From Bacteroidia bacterium (lineage in GTDB: Bacteria > Bacteroidota > Bacteroidia > Cytophagales > JAAEPT01): a stretch of 64,000 bases of DNA. This document shows, one piece after another, positions 17,436 through 26,103 of this stretch (within the stretch, counting starts at the first letter, position 1; every line of letters starts with the position of its first letter). A program made the translations under genes and the position numbers. The DNA lies in assembly GCA_030431525.1 (NCBI GenBank), contig JAUIJC010000026.1, forward strand, positions 1 through 64,000. The letters run 5' to 3'. The notes under the pieces are model-generated. The model saw only the letters and a list, made by a program, of their open reading frames with translations. It was not told the origin of the DNA and did no database searches.

Positions 17436-17465
17436 CGTAGAGACAAGGCAGTGCCTTGTGGCTAC
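17436..17465. repeat. Short GACAAGGCA palindrome, copy 1
   Basis: The sequence gtagagacaaggca faces gtgccttgtggctac, giving a compact palindrome upstream of the metallophosphoesterase gene. A related palindrome lies at 19993-20020. Confidence 0.6.
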
Positions 17466-17562
17466 TAATTACTACTAATTAATGAGTTTTTGGTACTTAA
17501 ATCCTTCTGAAAACACCATTAGAAGCCCACTAGCGTTGAAATCTTGAACAAGAGTGTAGGTT

Positions 17563-18102
17563 ATGCAAACAGCAACGCAACTCGGAAGGGTCTTGGATTT
17601 TGGGGCGACTGGCATGTGGTGGGAAATCACCCATTCCAAAGAAGATACAAACGGGGAATATTTTGAGGTGCTCAATGTTATTGAGCCTGGTTTTGGAGGG
17701 CCTCCATTACATATGCACCCAATGGCCGAGGAAAGTTATGAGGTGATTGAAGGCTTTTTAGATGTTTATGTGAATGGTGAATGGCGCAAGCTTGGCCCAG
17801 GGGAGAAGGCCGTAGTTCCAAAAGGAATGTCCCATACCTTGCGAAATCCATACAGAGACGCTGTGCGCATGATTAATATTCACCGTCCAGCCTTGGACAT
17901 CGAGCATTTCTTTCGAAGGATGCATTCCCTGGTGGCGCAGGGCAAATTGACCCTACCGCCAAAAAATCTGGGTGCTGTCATTCGATTATCCATGTTATTC
18001 ACGGCCCATGAGAATGAAATCAAGTCGGTGGTGCCATCACAATGGGTGATGAAGGTGTTGGCTTTTATCGGTAAGGTTTTCGGCTATCGATTGCCAGATT
18101 AA
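17563..18102 (+). CDS. Cupin-domain protein
   Basis: A 179-residue protein with a single cupin fold in its first 110 residues: GGPPLHMHPMAEESYEVIEG carries the two histidines and the glutamate that usually bind a metal, and the second motif is near GMSHTLRNP. The C-terminal 60 residues are helical and partly hydrophobic. Cupins of this type may be dioxygenases, isomerases or binding proteins, so no reaction can be named. It converges on the TPR lipoprotein gene, with a shared terminator between. Confidence 0.85.
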   Translation: MQTATQLGRVLDFGATGMWWEITHSKEDTNGEYFEVLNVIEPGFGGPPLHMHPMAEESYEVIEGFLDVYVNGEWRKLGPGEKAVVPKGMSHTLRNPYRDAVRMINIHRPALDIEHFFRRMHSLVAQGKLTLPPKNLGAVIRLSMLFTAHENEIKSVVPSQWVMKVLAFIGKVFGYRLPD

Positions 18103-18105
18103 GAA

Positions 18106-18142
18106 AATCCCACCTCCATCTTCCAAAGACAGAGGTGGGATT
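18106..18142. terminator. Bidirectional terminator between cupin and TPR genes
   Basis: An 11-base perfect stem (aatcccacctc at 18106-18116 with gaggtgggatt at 18132-18142) lies between two convergent genes and ends in T-rich DNA on each strand. Confidence 0.75.
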
Positions 18143-18147
18143 GTTTG

Positions 18148-19905
18148 CTATTTCAATCGTGAAGAATTGATCTCCACATCGGCATACTGCCAGCTTTTTA
18201 GAAATTGCTGTTGCGTTGTTTTCAATTGTTCTTGGTCGTCCAATTTTTCGTAGGCGATTTCCATTCCCTTCAGCGCCCAACCGTTGTTCGGCCAGTTTTT
18301 CAGATCGTCTTGATAGGTTTGGATGGCCTCTTCATACTGCCCCGCTTCCAGTTGTACCGCTCCCAAATGATGCCGAACAGAAAAGAACCAATCTGGCGGT
18401 TCATTGTATTTGAGTTGTGTTTCAATGTCCACGGCCTTGGTCAGGAATTCCACGCTTTTTTGATAGTTGCCCATGCTCGCCTGAATTTCCCCAGCAAGCA
18501 CATTTTGAGCAATTTCCACCACCATGGAAATCGGATTCACCTCCCAAATGGTCATGTGTTGTAGGCTGGTGTCCTTTGCAGTTTCTTTCAGTAATTCAAG
18601 TTCCTTTTCAGCCTCTTCGGTTTGACCTTTTGCCAACAGCGCCATTCCTCGGGCATAATGGCGAATGGCTTTTGGGTAGGCCAAGGTGCTGTCTGCGAGC
18701 TCCCATTCTAGGACTTTGTCCCACTGCCCGAATTTCAAATAAACGTGATAAGGAATTAGGTAATAATGTTGGAGGGTGGCGAACTCTGGTGCTTTCATCA
18801 ACTCTCGGTTCATGTTTTCGGAGAGAAGGTCAGCGGATTCCAAGGCCCACTGACTGTTGCCCTCGAGGGTGGCCGTGGCGGACAGGAAATGGTAATTGTG
18901 GGGCACATATCCCAAGGGGTAAATTCCCTTGGCATAACAACGTGCCAGGTAGAGGCTGTCAACTTCAACAGCCTTAACATTGGCCACTGATCCACGGTGG
19001 TAATGTCCCGTACGGATGTACACATGAGAGGGCATATGCATCAAATGGCCAGAGCCTGGAACGAGTCCTTGGTCGAAAAGCTTTGCGCTAAACAGCCCTT
19101 TTTGAGGATATTTTGAGGCCTCAACGGCATGCATATATAAGTGATTCGCCCCTGGATGAAGGGAATCAATGGCAAGGGTGGAGTCAAGAATGTTTAGGAT
19201 TTTGGGGGTCCAAGGCATGGCGTTTCGCTCGTGGTTCCAAAGGTCCCAAGGGTGCATATCCATCAAGGCCTCGGCGTAGAAGGTGCCTACGTCCGCATTT
19301 TCAGGGAATGTTTGGAAAACAGCTTTCAGAGCATCAGCATAGGCGCTGTCCAAGGCATGGCGGTTTTCAGGTGGATTTTCAGCGTATCGATGGGCCATGG
19401 CCTGAATCAAGACCTGTTCAATTTCTGTGGTGTTTTCGGATAGCTCAAGTGCTTTTTGTGAGGCTTGATAGGCCTTTTCAAAGTTGTCCTTTTCCATGCC
19501 TGCGTTGTAGTTCGGGCCCAACACATATGCATAGCCCCAATGGCACATGGCGCAAGTGGAATCCTCGCGGATGGCTTGGTAGAATGATCTGGCGGATTCT
19601 GCGTGATTAAAGCCGTAAGCCAAGACCAGCCCTTGATTGAAATAACGTTGAGCTAAGGAGTCTTCCGTGGTAATCGGAAAGGAATAAACATCCAGACCTT
19701 CGAAAAGTGGAGCCTTCTTATCAGACGCATACCAACTCGAGTCGCTTGCAACAGGTGAGCAAATAGGAACTGGCGGTGTAATATTGATTAAGGCGGGCCT
19801 TTGTGGTTTGGCTGGGCTGGTGTTAGAAGGTTTTTGGCGATCTGAGTTATTGCCACAGCTTGTCAAAAGGGCGATCCAGACAAGTAAAAAAATGGATTGT
19901 CGCAT
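18148..19905 (-). CDS. TPR-repeat lipoprotein with a CxxCH motif
   Basis: A 585-residue predicted lipoprotein: signal peptide with lipobox LLTSCG (lipidated cysteine about residue 17), a proline-rich linker, then TPR-type helical repeats through most of the protein (clear examples near 75-130 and 500-570). A CAMCHWGYAYVLGPN segment (about residue 114) matches the c-type haem-binding pattern CxxCH, though it lies in a helix-repeat context where it may be a conserved structural feature. I use the ATG at 19905 because it leads straight into the signal peptide. The protein probably sits in the periplasm or outer membrane and binds other proteins; its function is unknown. Confidence 0.82.
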   Translation of the reverse strand: MRQSIFLLVWIALLTSCGNNSDRQKPSNTSPAKPQRPALINITPPVPICSPVASDSSWYASDKKAPLFEGLDVYSFPITTEDSLAQRYFNQGLVLAYGFNHAESARSFYQAIREDSTCAMCHWGYAYVLGPNYNAGMEKDNFEKAYQASQKALELSENTTEIEQVLIQAMAHRYAENPPENRHALDSAYADALKAVFQTFPENADVGTFYAEALMDMHPWDLWNHERNAMPWTPKILNILDSTLAIDSLHPGANHLYMHAVEASKYPQKGLFSAKLFDQGLVPGSGHLMHMPSHVYIRTGHYHRGSVANVKAVEVDSLYLARCYAKGIYPLGYVPHNYHFLSATATLEGNSQWALESADLLSENMNRELMKAPEFATLQHYYLIPYHVYLKFGQWDKVLEWELADSTLAYPKAIRHYARGMALLAKGQTEEAEKELELLKETAKDTSLQHMTIWEVNPISMVVEIAQNVLAGEIQASMGNYQKSVEFLTKAVDIETQLKYNEPPDWFFSVRHHLGAVQLEAGQYEEAIQTYQDDLKNWPNNGWALKGMEIAYEKLDDQEQLKTTQQQFLKSWQYADVEINSSRLK

Positions 19906-19992
19906 GGTCAAAAAAAGTTTGCGGTAGAGCCAATGGCATCGCCTTGGCTAAAAAGTAATCTGGGAACAGGATGCCACCGTTTTTATAATGGG

Positions 19993-20020
19993 TGGAGACA
20001 AGGCAATGCCTTTGTCTCTA
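19993..20020. repeat. Short GACAAGGCA palindrome, copy 2
   Basis: The element tggagacaaggca faces tgcctttgtctcta, near the palindrome found at 17436-17465. It lies in the gap upstream of the TPR gene. Confidence 0.6.
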
Positions 20021-20079
20021 CGGAAAAATACCCTTCAAGATGAGAAATTTCCTTTTGAAATTGTCAATGGATGGGAATG

Positions 20080-20109
20080 AAAAAAGCCACCCCGTTTGAG
20101 GTGGCTTTG
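20080..20109 (-). terminator. Terminator of the T9SS repeat-protein gene
   Basis: On the minus strand AAAGCCACC and GGTGGCTTTTTT form a hairpin ending in a T-run, about 20 bases after the stop codon. Confidence 0.8.
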
Positions 20110-20130
20110 ATAATTAAAAATGAGAGTGAT

Positions 20131-21570
20131 TTACTGCTTCACCAGTTTTTCGTTCAATACCTGACCGTTTGAGGTCTTCGCCTGAATCATATAAACTCCT
20201 GCTTCCAAATCCTCTACGGAGAAAGCTTCTCCAGCCTGAACATCCGTAGTCATCAGAATTTCACCTGACAAGTTGGAAATGCTCAACTCCAAGTTGCCTT
20301 CATAGCCTTCAAACTCAATGGTTGTTTGGTTGGAAGTTGGGTTAGGGTAGAGCTTTGAGTCAGATGATAGGGCGTCTGAAATGGAAGTGACTTTGGAGTC
20401 GAATGGGACGTAGGTGAGGGTAAGGGTCATATCTTCCTCCCAAGTCATGTTCGTCTCATCATATAGGGAAATTTCAATAGAAAGAAGCTTGCTCTTAACA
20501 TAAAATTCGTCCTCAAATTCCTCTCTCCAATCGTCCCACATTGCAATGGATTCCCAGCTTACAGTTTCATCATATAAAAGGTCGTATTTAGCAATTAATT
20601 CCCATGAGTCATTGCCAGTCCCTTCTTCAATAATTTCAGAGATGAGGTTACCATCATCGTCATAGCTCATGGTGTAGCGCTCTTCTCCACGCCAAGCATC
20701 ATTTACCCAAATGAATTCAGTGTAAGTAAGCTCGTTACCTTCTCCATCAAATGTGGAACTGAATTTTTCGTCTTCATTCCAATCATTATCATACCAATAA
20801 TAATCAATGCCTTCGATTAAATTCCCTTGGGCATCATAGGTGTAGGTGTTTTTGTCGGATTGGTCCCATTGGTCAAGACTATATTTACCAGAATATCTGG
20901 TTTGCTCAGTTTCTTGGCCGGAAGCGTTGTATGAGGTTTCATACTTATAATTTTTCAACCAAATATTTTCATCGGTATCCCATTCATAATTTGCCTCTGT
21001 TACGACTTGTCCATTTTGATCATAGGAAAAATCGGTTTTATCAGAAAAGACATATTCAGTACCTTCCCAGCCGTAGTAAGTTTCTGAAGTCTTTAAGCCA
21101 TTTTCATACGTGTATTCCATTTTGGAATCTTGTGCATAATGGTCTCCCTCCCAAGAAAAGTTTGTCTCCAAGGTTAACAAACCATTCTCATAAGTGTATT
21201 CTGATTTTCCTTCTGGAATGGAATCAGCCTCATCAAAGTAAAGCACTTCAATAGAAGATAGCTTTCCATTGCTGTATGTAAATACTGTTTTTCCGTCTTT
21301 CACCCATGTTGTTCCATCCAAAAACAAAAAGGTTTCGCTAAGGATGTTACCCTCTTCATCATAAGTGAATTCATATTTTTCATCAAAAATTTCAATACTC
21401 ACTACTTGATCAGTGTAGCTTTCTGCAACACGATGATGCGCGCTTTGTTTTTTAGGAAAGTGTGGTTTGTGCTTATCCTTCAAAGCAGCTTTGAATTTTG
21501 AAGGGCCAGCCGCAATAGCACTGGTAGCTACCAACAAGGCAGCCGATAAGAGTGTAAAAATCCTTTTCAT
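20131..21570 (-). CDS. Secreted YD/RHS-like repeat protein with T9SS sorting domain
   Basis: A 479-residue protein with a signal peptide (about 1-20), then some nine degenerate repeats of about 35-40 residues with the theme Y-T-Y-D-x-x-G-x-L-x-x-E (for example YTYDAQGNLIEGIDYYW and MSYDDDGNLISEI), reminiscent of YD/RHS repeats. It closes with a T9SS type A domain (KLYPNPTSNQTTIEF to KLVKQ). It should be displayed on the surface or released. A good promoter (21593-21623) and terminator (20080-20109) bracket it as a single-gene unit. Function unknown. Confidence 0.85.
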   Translation of the reverse strand: MKRIFTLLSAALLVATSAIAAGPSKFKAALKDKHKPHFPKKQSAHHRVAESYTDQVVSIEIFDEKYEFTYDEEGNILSETFLFLDGTTWVKDGKTVFTYSNGKLSSIEVLYFDEADSIPEGKSEYTYENGLLTLETNFSWEGDHYAQDSKMEYTYENGLKTSETYYGWEGTEYVFSDKTDFSYDQNGQVVTEANYEWDTDENIWLKNYKYETSYNASGQETEQTRYSGKYSLDQWDQSDKNTYTYDAQGNLIEGIDYYWYDNDWNEDEKFSSTFDGEGNELTYTEFIWVNDAWRGEERYTMSYDDDGNLISEIIEEGTGNDSWELIAKYDLLYDETVSWESIAMWDDWREEFEDEFYVKSKLLSIEISLYDETNMTWEEDMTLTLTYVPFDSKVTSISDALSSDSKLYPNPTSNQTTIEFEGYEGNLELSISNLSGEILMTTDVQAGEAFSVEDLEAGVYMIQAKTSNGQVLNEKLVKQ

Positions 21571-21592
21571 AAGAAATGTTTAAAATTTGATT

Positions 21593-21623
21593 CAAATGTA
21601 GGGAATGTGAGTTTTCTGCCAAA
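21593..21623 (-). promoter_or_regulatory. Bacteroidota-type promoter of the T9SS repeat protein
   Basis: On the minus strand, TTTG (21620-21623) and TACATTTG (21593-21600) are separated by exactly 19 bases, matching TTTG-N19-TAnnTTTG. The start codon is 23 bases downstream of the -7 box. Confidence 0.75.
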
Positions 21624-21684
21624 AAATACGGGGCATGAAAAAGCCCCATCAGAGTGGGGCGTTTCTGTTATTCAGCATATAGGT

Positions 21685-21912
21685 TTAATGCTGGTGGTGA
21701 TGGTGATGATGTTCCTCATTCGAACAGGTACTAATGCCGAAAGGCGCATAGAGCGGACAGAAACCTGTGAGGGATGTGAGGGTGAAAACCACGGCAATCA
21801 CCATAAGAATCGTTCCGACGGTTCCTTGGATACCAATGACATAAAGCATCAAAATGGTGAACGCGATGGACCCACGTACAATTCTGTCCGTTTTGCCCAT
21901 ATTCTGTTTCAT
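21685..21912 (-). CDS. DUF2892/YgaP-like small membrane protein with histidine tail
   Basis: A 75-residue protein with two membrane helices (about 12-30 and 33-52) and the DUF2892 pattern N-x-G-x-x-D-R-x-x-R at the start and TGFCPLYAPFGISTC near the end. It terminates in NEEHHHHHHQH, a natural histidine run likely to bind transition metals. DUF2892 domains often accompany rhodaneses or metal and sulfur homeostasis genes; none is adjacent. It is probably co-transcribed with the 31-residue membrane peptide gene upstream. Confidence 0.85.
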   Translation of the reverse strand: MKQNMGKTDRIVRGSIAFTILMLYVIGIQGTVGTILMVIAVVFTLTSLTGFCPLYAPFGISTCSNEEHHHHHHQH

Positions 21913-21928
21913 AACGGCTAATGCTTGA

Positions 21929-22024
21929 TTAGGTCAATTGTTGAAATAAGAGCACGGCTCCAACGATAATGAGCAAGCAAAGCAGACAAACCAACAAAAG
22001 GGTTATAGCCTTTTTTGTGTTCAT
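21929..22024 (-). CDS. 31-residue single-span membrane peptide
   Basis: An ATG at 22024 opens a short frame, MNTKKAITLL...FQQLT, that is almost entirely one hydrophobic helix with a positively charged N-terminus. It ends 16 bases before the DUF2892 gene on the same strand. I do not recognise it. The clean helix and operon-like position make it more credible than a random frame, but homologues would be needed to confirm it. Confidence 0.5.
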   Translation of the reverse strand: MNTKKAITLLLVCLLCLLIIVGAVLLFQQLT

Positions 22025-22119
22025 AGCAGATTCGGCGGAATGCCGTTTTCCCTTGCTTAGTCAACGTTTTTTAGCGATGAAAAGTGTAAGCATTTCTGCT
22101 TTTCGGCGACCACTTATGG

Positions 22120-22785
22120 TTATGGAATGGAGATATGTTCGCCCTTGCCGTCAAACTTTGGACTGACCCCAAACATCAGGTCCACAAACACCTTGGCCCT
22201 TGCGAATTTCTCACGGATTTGGGTTTTGATGCCATAGCGGTTGCTCACTTCTTGGGCGTTGAAGCCAATGGCCTCAATGTCATTGTGCCGAGCCAAGTAG
22301 ATTGCCCGTTTGTTGTGGAAAGGCTGGGAGATGATGGTGATTTCCTTTTGCTTGAAGATGTTTTTGCAACGGACTACAGAGTCCAATGTTCGGAAGCCTG
22401 CATAATCTAAGAAGATCCGTTTTTCGGGAATCCCACGTTTCATCAAATCTTCCTTCATGGTTGTGGGCTCATCATAATCTTTTCGACTGTTGTCGCCACT
22501 GATTAGGACATAATCAATTTTTCCAGCCTTGAAAAGTTTGACCGTGGCGTCGATGCGGTATTGGTAGTATTTATTGATCCAGCGGTTCTTGATAAATTTT
22601 CCTGTGCCTAAAAGGAGTCCAACTTTGTTCTTGGGAATGTTTTGGACGTTGCTGTAGGTGAACTGGCTTTGTGATTCAATTTTTTGATTCGACCAAAAAA
22701 GGAATAGACATGCAAAGGCTGTAAGGAGTGTTCCAGCAAAAAATAGTCGTTTGATAAATTTCAAAATGCTGACTTTTGAGGCCAT
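22120..22785 (-). CDS. SanA/YdcF-like DUF218 membrane protein
   Basis: A 221-residue protein with one N-terminal membrane helix (about 13-32) and a DUF218 domain. Typical blocks are VGLLLGTGKFI, YQYRIDATVKLFKAGKIDYVLISGDNSR, EDLMKRGIPEKRIFLDYAGFRTLDSVVR and IISQPFHNKRAIYLA, the hallmarks of SanA (vancomycin-sensitivity protein). SanA is linked to the envelope barrier, but its reaction is uncertain. The gene lies divergently from the HMG-CoA lyase gene. Confidence 0.88.
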   Translation of the reverse strand: MASKVSILKFIKRLFFAGTLLTAFACLFLFWSNQKIESQSQFTYSNVQNIPKNKVGLLLGTGKFIKNRWINKYYQYRIDATVKLFKAGKIDYVLISGDNSRKDYDEPTTMKEDLMKRGIPEKRIFLDYAGFRTLDSVVRCKNIFKQKEITIISQPFHNKRAIYLARHNDIEAIGFNAQEVSNRYGIKTQIREKFARAKVFVDLMFGVSPKFDGKGEHISIP

Positions 22786-22856
22786 GGAATTTTAGGGGAT
22801 TAAAACGTAGAAAGGAGGTGTACGTTAAAGGTAAGTAGGAAAACTTTTTTCATGCC

Positions 22857-23708
22857 ATGATTATCACTGAATGTCCGCGCGATGCCATGCAGGGAATCAA
22901 AGATTTTATCCCTACCTCAACAAAGGTGTCCTATTTGAATGCATTACTCAAGGTTGGTTTTGATGTACTTGACTTTGGCAGTTTTGTGTCCCCAAAGGCG
23001 GTTCCCCAAATGCGAGATACGGCTGATGTTTTGGCCCAATTGGATCTGTCTTCCACCAAAACCAAACTGCTGGCCATAGTCGCCAATTTGCGGGGAGCAG
23101 AGGAAGCGCTTGAGTATTCAGAAATTTCATATTTGGGTTTTCCTTTGTCCGTTTCCGAGACTTTTCAGCTTCGTAACACGAATAAGAGTATTGAAGAAGC
23201 TTTGAAAACGGTGGAAGTCATTCAGGATAAATGCGTGCAGAAGGGAAAGAATATAGTGGTATATCTTTCTATGGCCTTCGGCAATCCTTATGGCGAGCAC
23301 TTTGAGGCAAGTCAAGTGGCTGTCTTGACCCAGAAGTTGGAAAAAATGGGCGTTGGAATTGTTGCCCTTTCAGATACTGTTGGGACCGCAAATGCTGATT
23401 CCCTTAAGAATCTTTATTCGTTGGTGGTTCCTGAGTTTTCGGGAATCCAGTTTGGGGTCCATCTTCATACACGGCCAGAGCAGGCTGAGGCAAAGGTCAA
23501 ATTGCTTTATGAGCTTGGTTGTGAGCGAATTGATGTGGCTATGAAAGGTTTTGGAGGTTGCCCGATGGCCAAGGATGAGCTAGTCGGGAACTTGCCAACA
23601 GAAGTATTGGTTGAGTTTCTAAGAGAGAAAGGGGAGTTGGGAAGCCTTTCTTACAAGGCATTTGAGGACGCATTTTTGGAGACGGGCAAGGTGTTTTTGC
23701 AAGCTTAG
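22857..23708 (+). CDS. Hydroxymethylglutaryl-CoA lyase
   Basis: A 283-residue TIM-barrel enzyme of the HMGL-like family, close to the normal 300. It should split HMG-CoA into acetyl-CoA and acetoacetate, the last step of leucine breakdown. Visible sites are TECPRDAMQG (residues 4-13; the catalytic RD and Q), SFVSPKAVPQM, SDTVGTA, VHLHTR (metal-binding histidines) and the signature GGCPMA with the catalytic cysteine (about residue 238). N-terminal variation (CPRDAMQ rather than GPRDGLQ) is seen in this Bacteroidota subgroup. It is followed by lhgO, which has its own possible promoter. Confidence 0.9.
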   Translation: MIITECPRDAMQGIKDFIPTSTKVSYLNALLKVGFDVLDFGSFVSPKAVPQMRDTADVLAQLDLSSTKTKLLAIVANLRGAEEALEYSEISYLGFPLSVSETFQLRNTNKSIEEALKTVEVIQDKCVQKGKNIVVYLSMAFGNPYGEHFEASQVAVLTQKLEKMGVGIVALSDTVGTANADSLKNLYSLVVPEFSGIQFGVHLHTRPEQAEAKVKLLYELGCERIDVAMKGFGGCPMAKDELVGNLPTEVLVEFLREKGELGSLSYKAFEDAFLETGKVFLQA

Positions 23709-23733
23709 GGCATAGACAGCCAATCAAAGAAGG

Positions 23734-23760
23734 TTTGTCGGCTAAAAAATTGTAAATTTG
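23734..23760 (+). promoter_or_regulatory. Possible promoter of lhgO
   Basis: TTTG (23734-23737) and an exact TAnnTTTG match TAAATTTG (23753-23760) lie 15 bases apart, shorter than the usual 19-21. Transcription would begin only about 20 bases before the start codon at 23784. Confidence 0.45.
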
Positions 23761-23783
23761 CACCGCCATATTACCATCGTGTT

Positions 23784-25004
23784 ATGACGGTCGAAAATCA
23801 AGTTTACGATATAGCTGTAGTTGGAGGAGGGATTGTAGGGGCGGCTTCCGCATATAAGATTCAAAAGAAATTTCCGGATTTGAAAGTCATCCTTTTCGAG
23901 AAGGAGGATGAACTTGCTGCCCACCAAACGGGCCATAATTCGGGAGTGATTCACTCAGGACTTTATTATCGTCCGGGTTCCTATCGTGCGAAAAATTGTG
24001 TGGCAGGCCGACGCGAGTTGGTGAAGTTTGCTCAAGAGCACAAGGTTGATCACGACGTGTGCGGAAAGGTGGTGGTAGCCACCAATGAAAGTGAGCTTCC
24101 TTACCTCGACAAGATTTTTCAGAATGGCTTGGCCAATGACACCGAAGGCATTGAGAAGATTGATGCTGCCAAGGTCAAGGAGATTGAGCCATTCGTGGAG
24201 GGGGTTGCTGGAATTTATGTTCCATGCACAGGCATCATCGATTTTGTGGGTGCCACCAACAAGATGGCTGAATTGATGCTAGGCATCAACCCTGAGAGCA
24301 AGGTCATGCTCGGAACGGAAATCAAAGGTTTCCAAAAGGGAGATACCCAACTATTACATACCAACAAAGGGGATTTCAAGGCAAAACGCCTTGTGTTCTG
24401 TGGTGGTCTTCAGTCGGACCGTTTGGCCAAAAAAGATGACATCAAGTTGGACATGCAAATCGTAGGTTTCCGTGGTGACTACTACGAGCTTGCTGAGCAT
24501 GCCAAGCACAAGGTGAAGAACCTGATTTATCCTGTGCCTAATCCAGCTTTTCCATTCTTGGGTGTTCATTTTACCCGCATGGTGAACGGTGAAATTGAAT
24601 GTGGACCGAACGCCGTATTTACCTTCAAGCGTGAAGGCTACGGCAAATTGGATTTTGATGCCCGTGATTCTGCCAAGGCTTTGACTTATGGCGGTACATG
24701 GAAGCTCTTTCGGAAGCATTGGCGCTTTGGACTGGACGAGTATAAGCGTGCTTTCTCCAAGCGTTTGTTCTTGGAGCGCCTCCGTGGTTTGATTCCGAGT
24801 TTGGAAATGGATGATCTAGTGCCGGGACGTGCAGGTGTTCGTGCAATGGCGCTCGGTCCAGACGGTGAAATCATTGATGATTTCAAGATTGAATACAAAG
24901 AAGGTTCAATTCACGTATTGAATGCGCCTTCTCCAGCGGCGACTTCAGCCTTGGCAATCGGTGAGTCTGTCAGCGAGATGGCTAAAAAACATTTTGGGCT
25001 TTAA
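23784..25004 (+). CDS. lhgO: L-2-hydroxyglutarate oxidase
   Basis: A 406-residue FAD-dependent oxidoreductase of the DAO family, the usual LhgO length. It oxidises L-2-hydroxyglutarate to 2-oxoglutarate, passing electrons to the membrane quinone pool or oxygen. The FAD-binding motif is VVGGGIVGAASA (about residues 10-21); other family blocks are HQTGHNSGVIHSGLYYRPGS, CGGLQSDRLA, VPNPAFPFLGVHFTR and RAGVRAMALGPDGEI. A bidirectional terminator follows it. Confidence 0.93.
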   Translation: MTVENQVYDIAVVGGGIVGAASAYKIQKKFPDLKVILFEKEDELAAHQTGHNSGVIHSGLYYRPGSYRAKNCVAGRRELVKFAQEHKVDHDVCGKVVVATNESELPYLDKIFQNGLANDTEGIEKIDAAKVKEIEPFVEGVAGIYVPCTGIIDFVGATNKMAELMLGINPESKVMLGTEIKGFQKGDTQLLHTNKGDFKAKRLVFCGGLQSDRLAKKDDIKLDMQIVGFRGDYYELAEHAKHKVKNLIYPVPNPAFPFLGVHFTRMVNGEIECGPNAVFTFKREGYGKLDFDARDSAKALTYGGTWKLFRKHWRFGLDEYKRAFSKRLFLERLRGLIPSLEMDDLVPGRAGVRAMALGPDGEIIDDFKIEYKEGSIHVLNAPSPAATSALAIGESVSEMAKKHFGL

Positions 25005-25023
25005 TACAGCTCAAAGCGCATAA

Positions 25024-25062
25024 AAATCCCCGACAGGTTTCGACTTGTCGGGGTTTATTTTT
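25024..25062. terminator. Bidirectional terminator after lhgO
   Basis: The hairpin atccccgaca/tgtcggggttt is followed by a T-run on the plus strand and preceded by an A-run, so it can end both lhgO and the convergent endonuclease gene. Confidence 0.85.
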
Positions 25063-25848
25063 TTAGAGGATTTCCTCCCAAGCTTCTTTGTGTAATTCTC
25101 CTTCCAATTTTTCTTCGAGAGAATCTGGTAAGGCTGAGAAAAAGTCTAATTCTGTCATGGCCTCAATGGCATCCACACGCTGGGCGTAGTCCAATGGCTC
25201 GCCCTCGCATTTTTTGTTCGGGAAGATAAAGCCGATCATTTTTATCTCAGGTTCTGAATAGTCCAACACAATTTTGTAGTAATGCGAGGGGACGCTCACC
25301 TTGTTTCTGCCGATGCGCTTCTCAATTTTGTTGAGGATGGGGCCTGTGATGATGTACAGGTGTTTGTCGTTCATGGCTTGGTCCCGAAGGTCTTCTTCCA
25401 GCTCGCGCCAAATGCCACGGTTTAGCGCCGGAGCCTGAGGACAAATATTGCTCATGTAGAAGGTTTCCTCCATGGCTGTCTGGTTGATCTTCATATCTCC
25501 AGCAGGAACCATGTGTCCTCGGTCATAGCCCGAACGGGTGTAATCTCGTGGATGAGCCGAAAGGGGAACAGCAGGGTCAGGGTCGAAGTCGTTGTGACGC
25601 TTGGTTCTTCCTCTGCGGATATTTTTTGAGGTCAATTCGTATGCCACCCATTCTGGCAAATGGTGTTCGTCCCGAAAGGATAAGGAATAGTAGGTGTGAT
25701 GCACCTCATGGCCTTTTCCATGTGTCGGAAGGTAAAGGAACTCTTTGGGGTGATCTTTTTCTTGGCTCTCCTTTGAGGAGGAGCCTTTTCGTTTACAGCT
25801 GGAAAATGCCAGTAGCGAAAGAAGAAGGACTATGGCTGTTTTATTCAT
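25063..25848 (-). CDS. DNA/RNA non-specific endonuclease (NUC family) lipoprotein
   Basis: A 261-residue secreted nuclease. The signal peptide ends in a lipobox (LAFSSC, cysteine about residue 18). The beta-beta-alpha-Me NUC domain has the active-site motif DRGHMVPAGDM (about residues 108-118), NMSNICPQ-type residues (FYMSNICPQ) and LEEDLRDQA. It probably degrades extracellular or periplasmic nucleic acids for nutrition or defence against free DNA. Located between lhgO (convergent) and the tRNA-Asp cluster. Confidence 0.92.
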   Translation of the reverse strand: MNKTAIVLLLSLLAFSSCKRKGSSSKESQEKDHPKEFLYLPTHGKGHEVHHTYYSLSFRDEHHLPEWVAYELTSKNIRRGRTKRHNDFDPDPAVPLSAHPRDYTRSGYDRGHMVPAGDMKINQTAMEETFYMSNICPQAPALNRGIWRELEEDLRDQAMNDKHLYIITGPILNKIEKRIGRNKVSVPSHYYKIVLDYSEPEIKMIGFIFPNKKCEGEPLDYAQRVDAIEAMTELDFFSALPDSLEEKLEGELHKEAWEEIL

Positions 25849-25891
25849 ATTGATAAGTATCTCATAGAGATAGATAAACCCTTAAAAATAG

Positions 25892-25922
25892 AAAAAGCCC
25901 TTGAGAAAATCTCAAGGGCTTT
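25892..25922 (-). terminator. Terminator of the tRNA-Asp cluster
   Basis: On the minus strand AAAGCCCTTGAGA and TCTCAAGGGCTTTTTC form a strong hairpin with a T-run, immediately after the last tRNA gene. Confidence 0.88.
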
Positions 25923-25924
25923 AG

Positions 25925-25998
25925 CGGTGTGGACGGGACTTGAACCCGCGACCTCCGGCGTGACAGGCCGGCATTCTAACCAACTGAACTACCACACC
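25925..25998 (-). tRNA. tRNA-Asp (GTC), third in the transcript
   Basis: A 74-base cloverleaf with anticodon loop CTGTCAC (anticodon GTC), T-loop GGTTCAAGTC, and acceptor GGTGTGG pairing with CCACACC plus discriminator G. No CCA is encoded. Its acceptor stem differs from the other two copies by one compensated base pair (T-A instead of C-G). Confidence 0.96.
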
Positions 25999-26029
25999 GT
26001 CCGTAAAGACGGCTTTTGTTATCACTTTG

Positions 26030-26103
26030 CGGTGCGGACGGGACTTGAACCCGCGACCTCCGGCGTGACAGGCCGGCATTCTAACCAACTGAACTACCGC
26101 ACC
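26030..26103 (-). tRNA. tRNA-Asp (GTC), second in the transcript
   Basis: A 74-base cloverleaf identical to the next copy in its body, acceptor GGTGCGG/CCGCACC, anticodon GTC, CCA not encoded. Confidence 0.96.
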
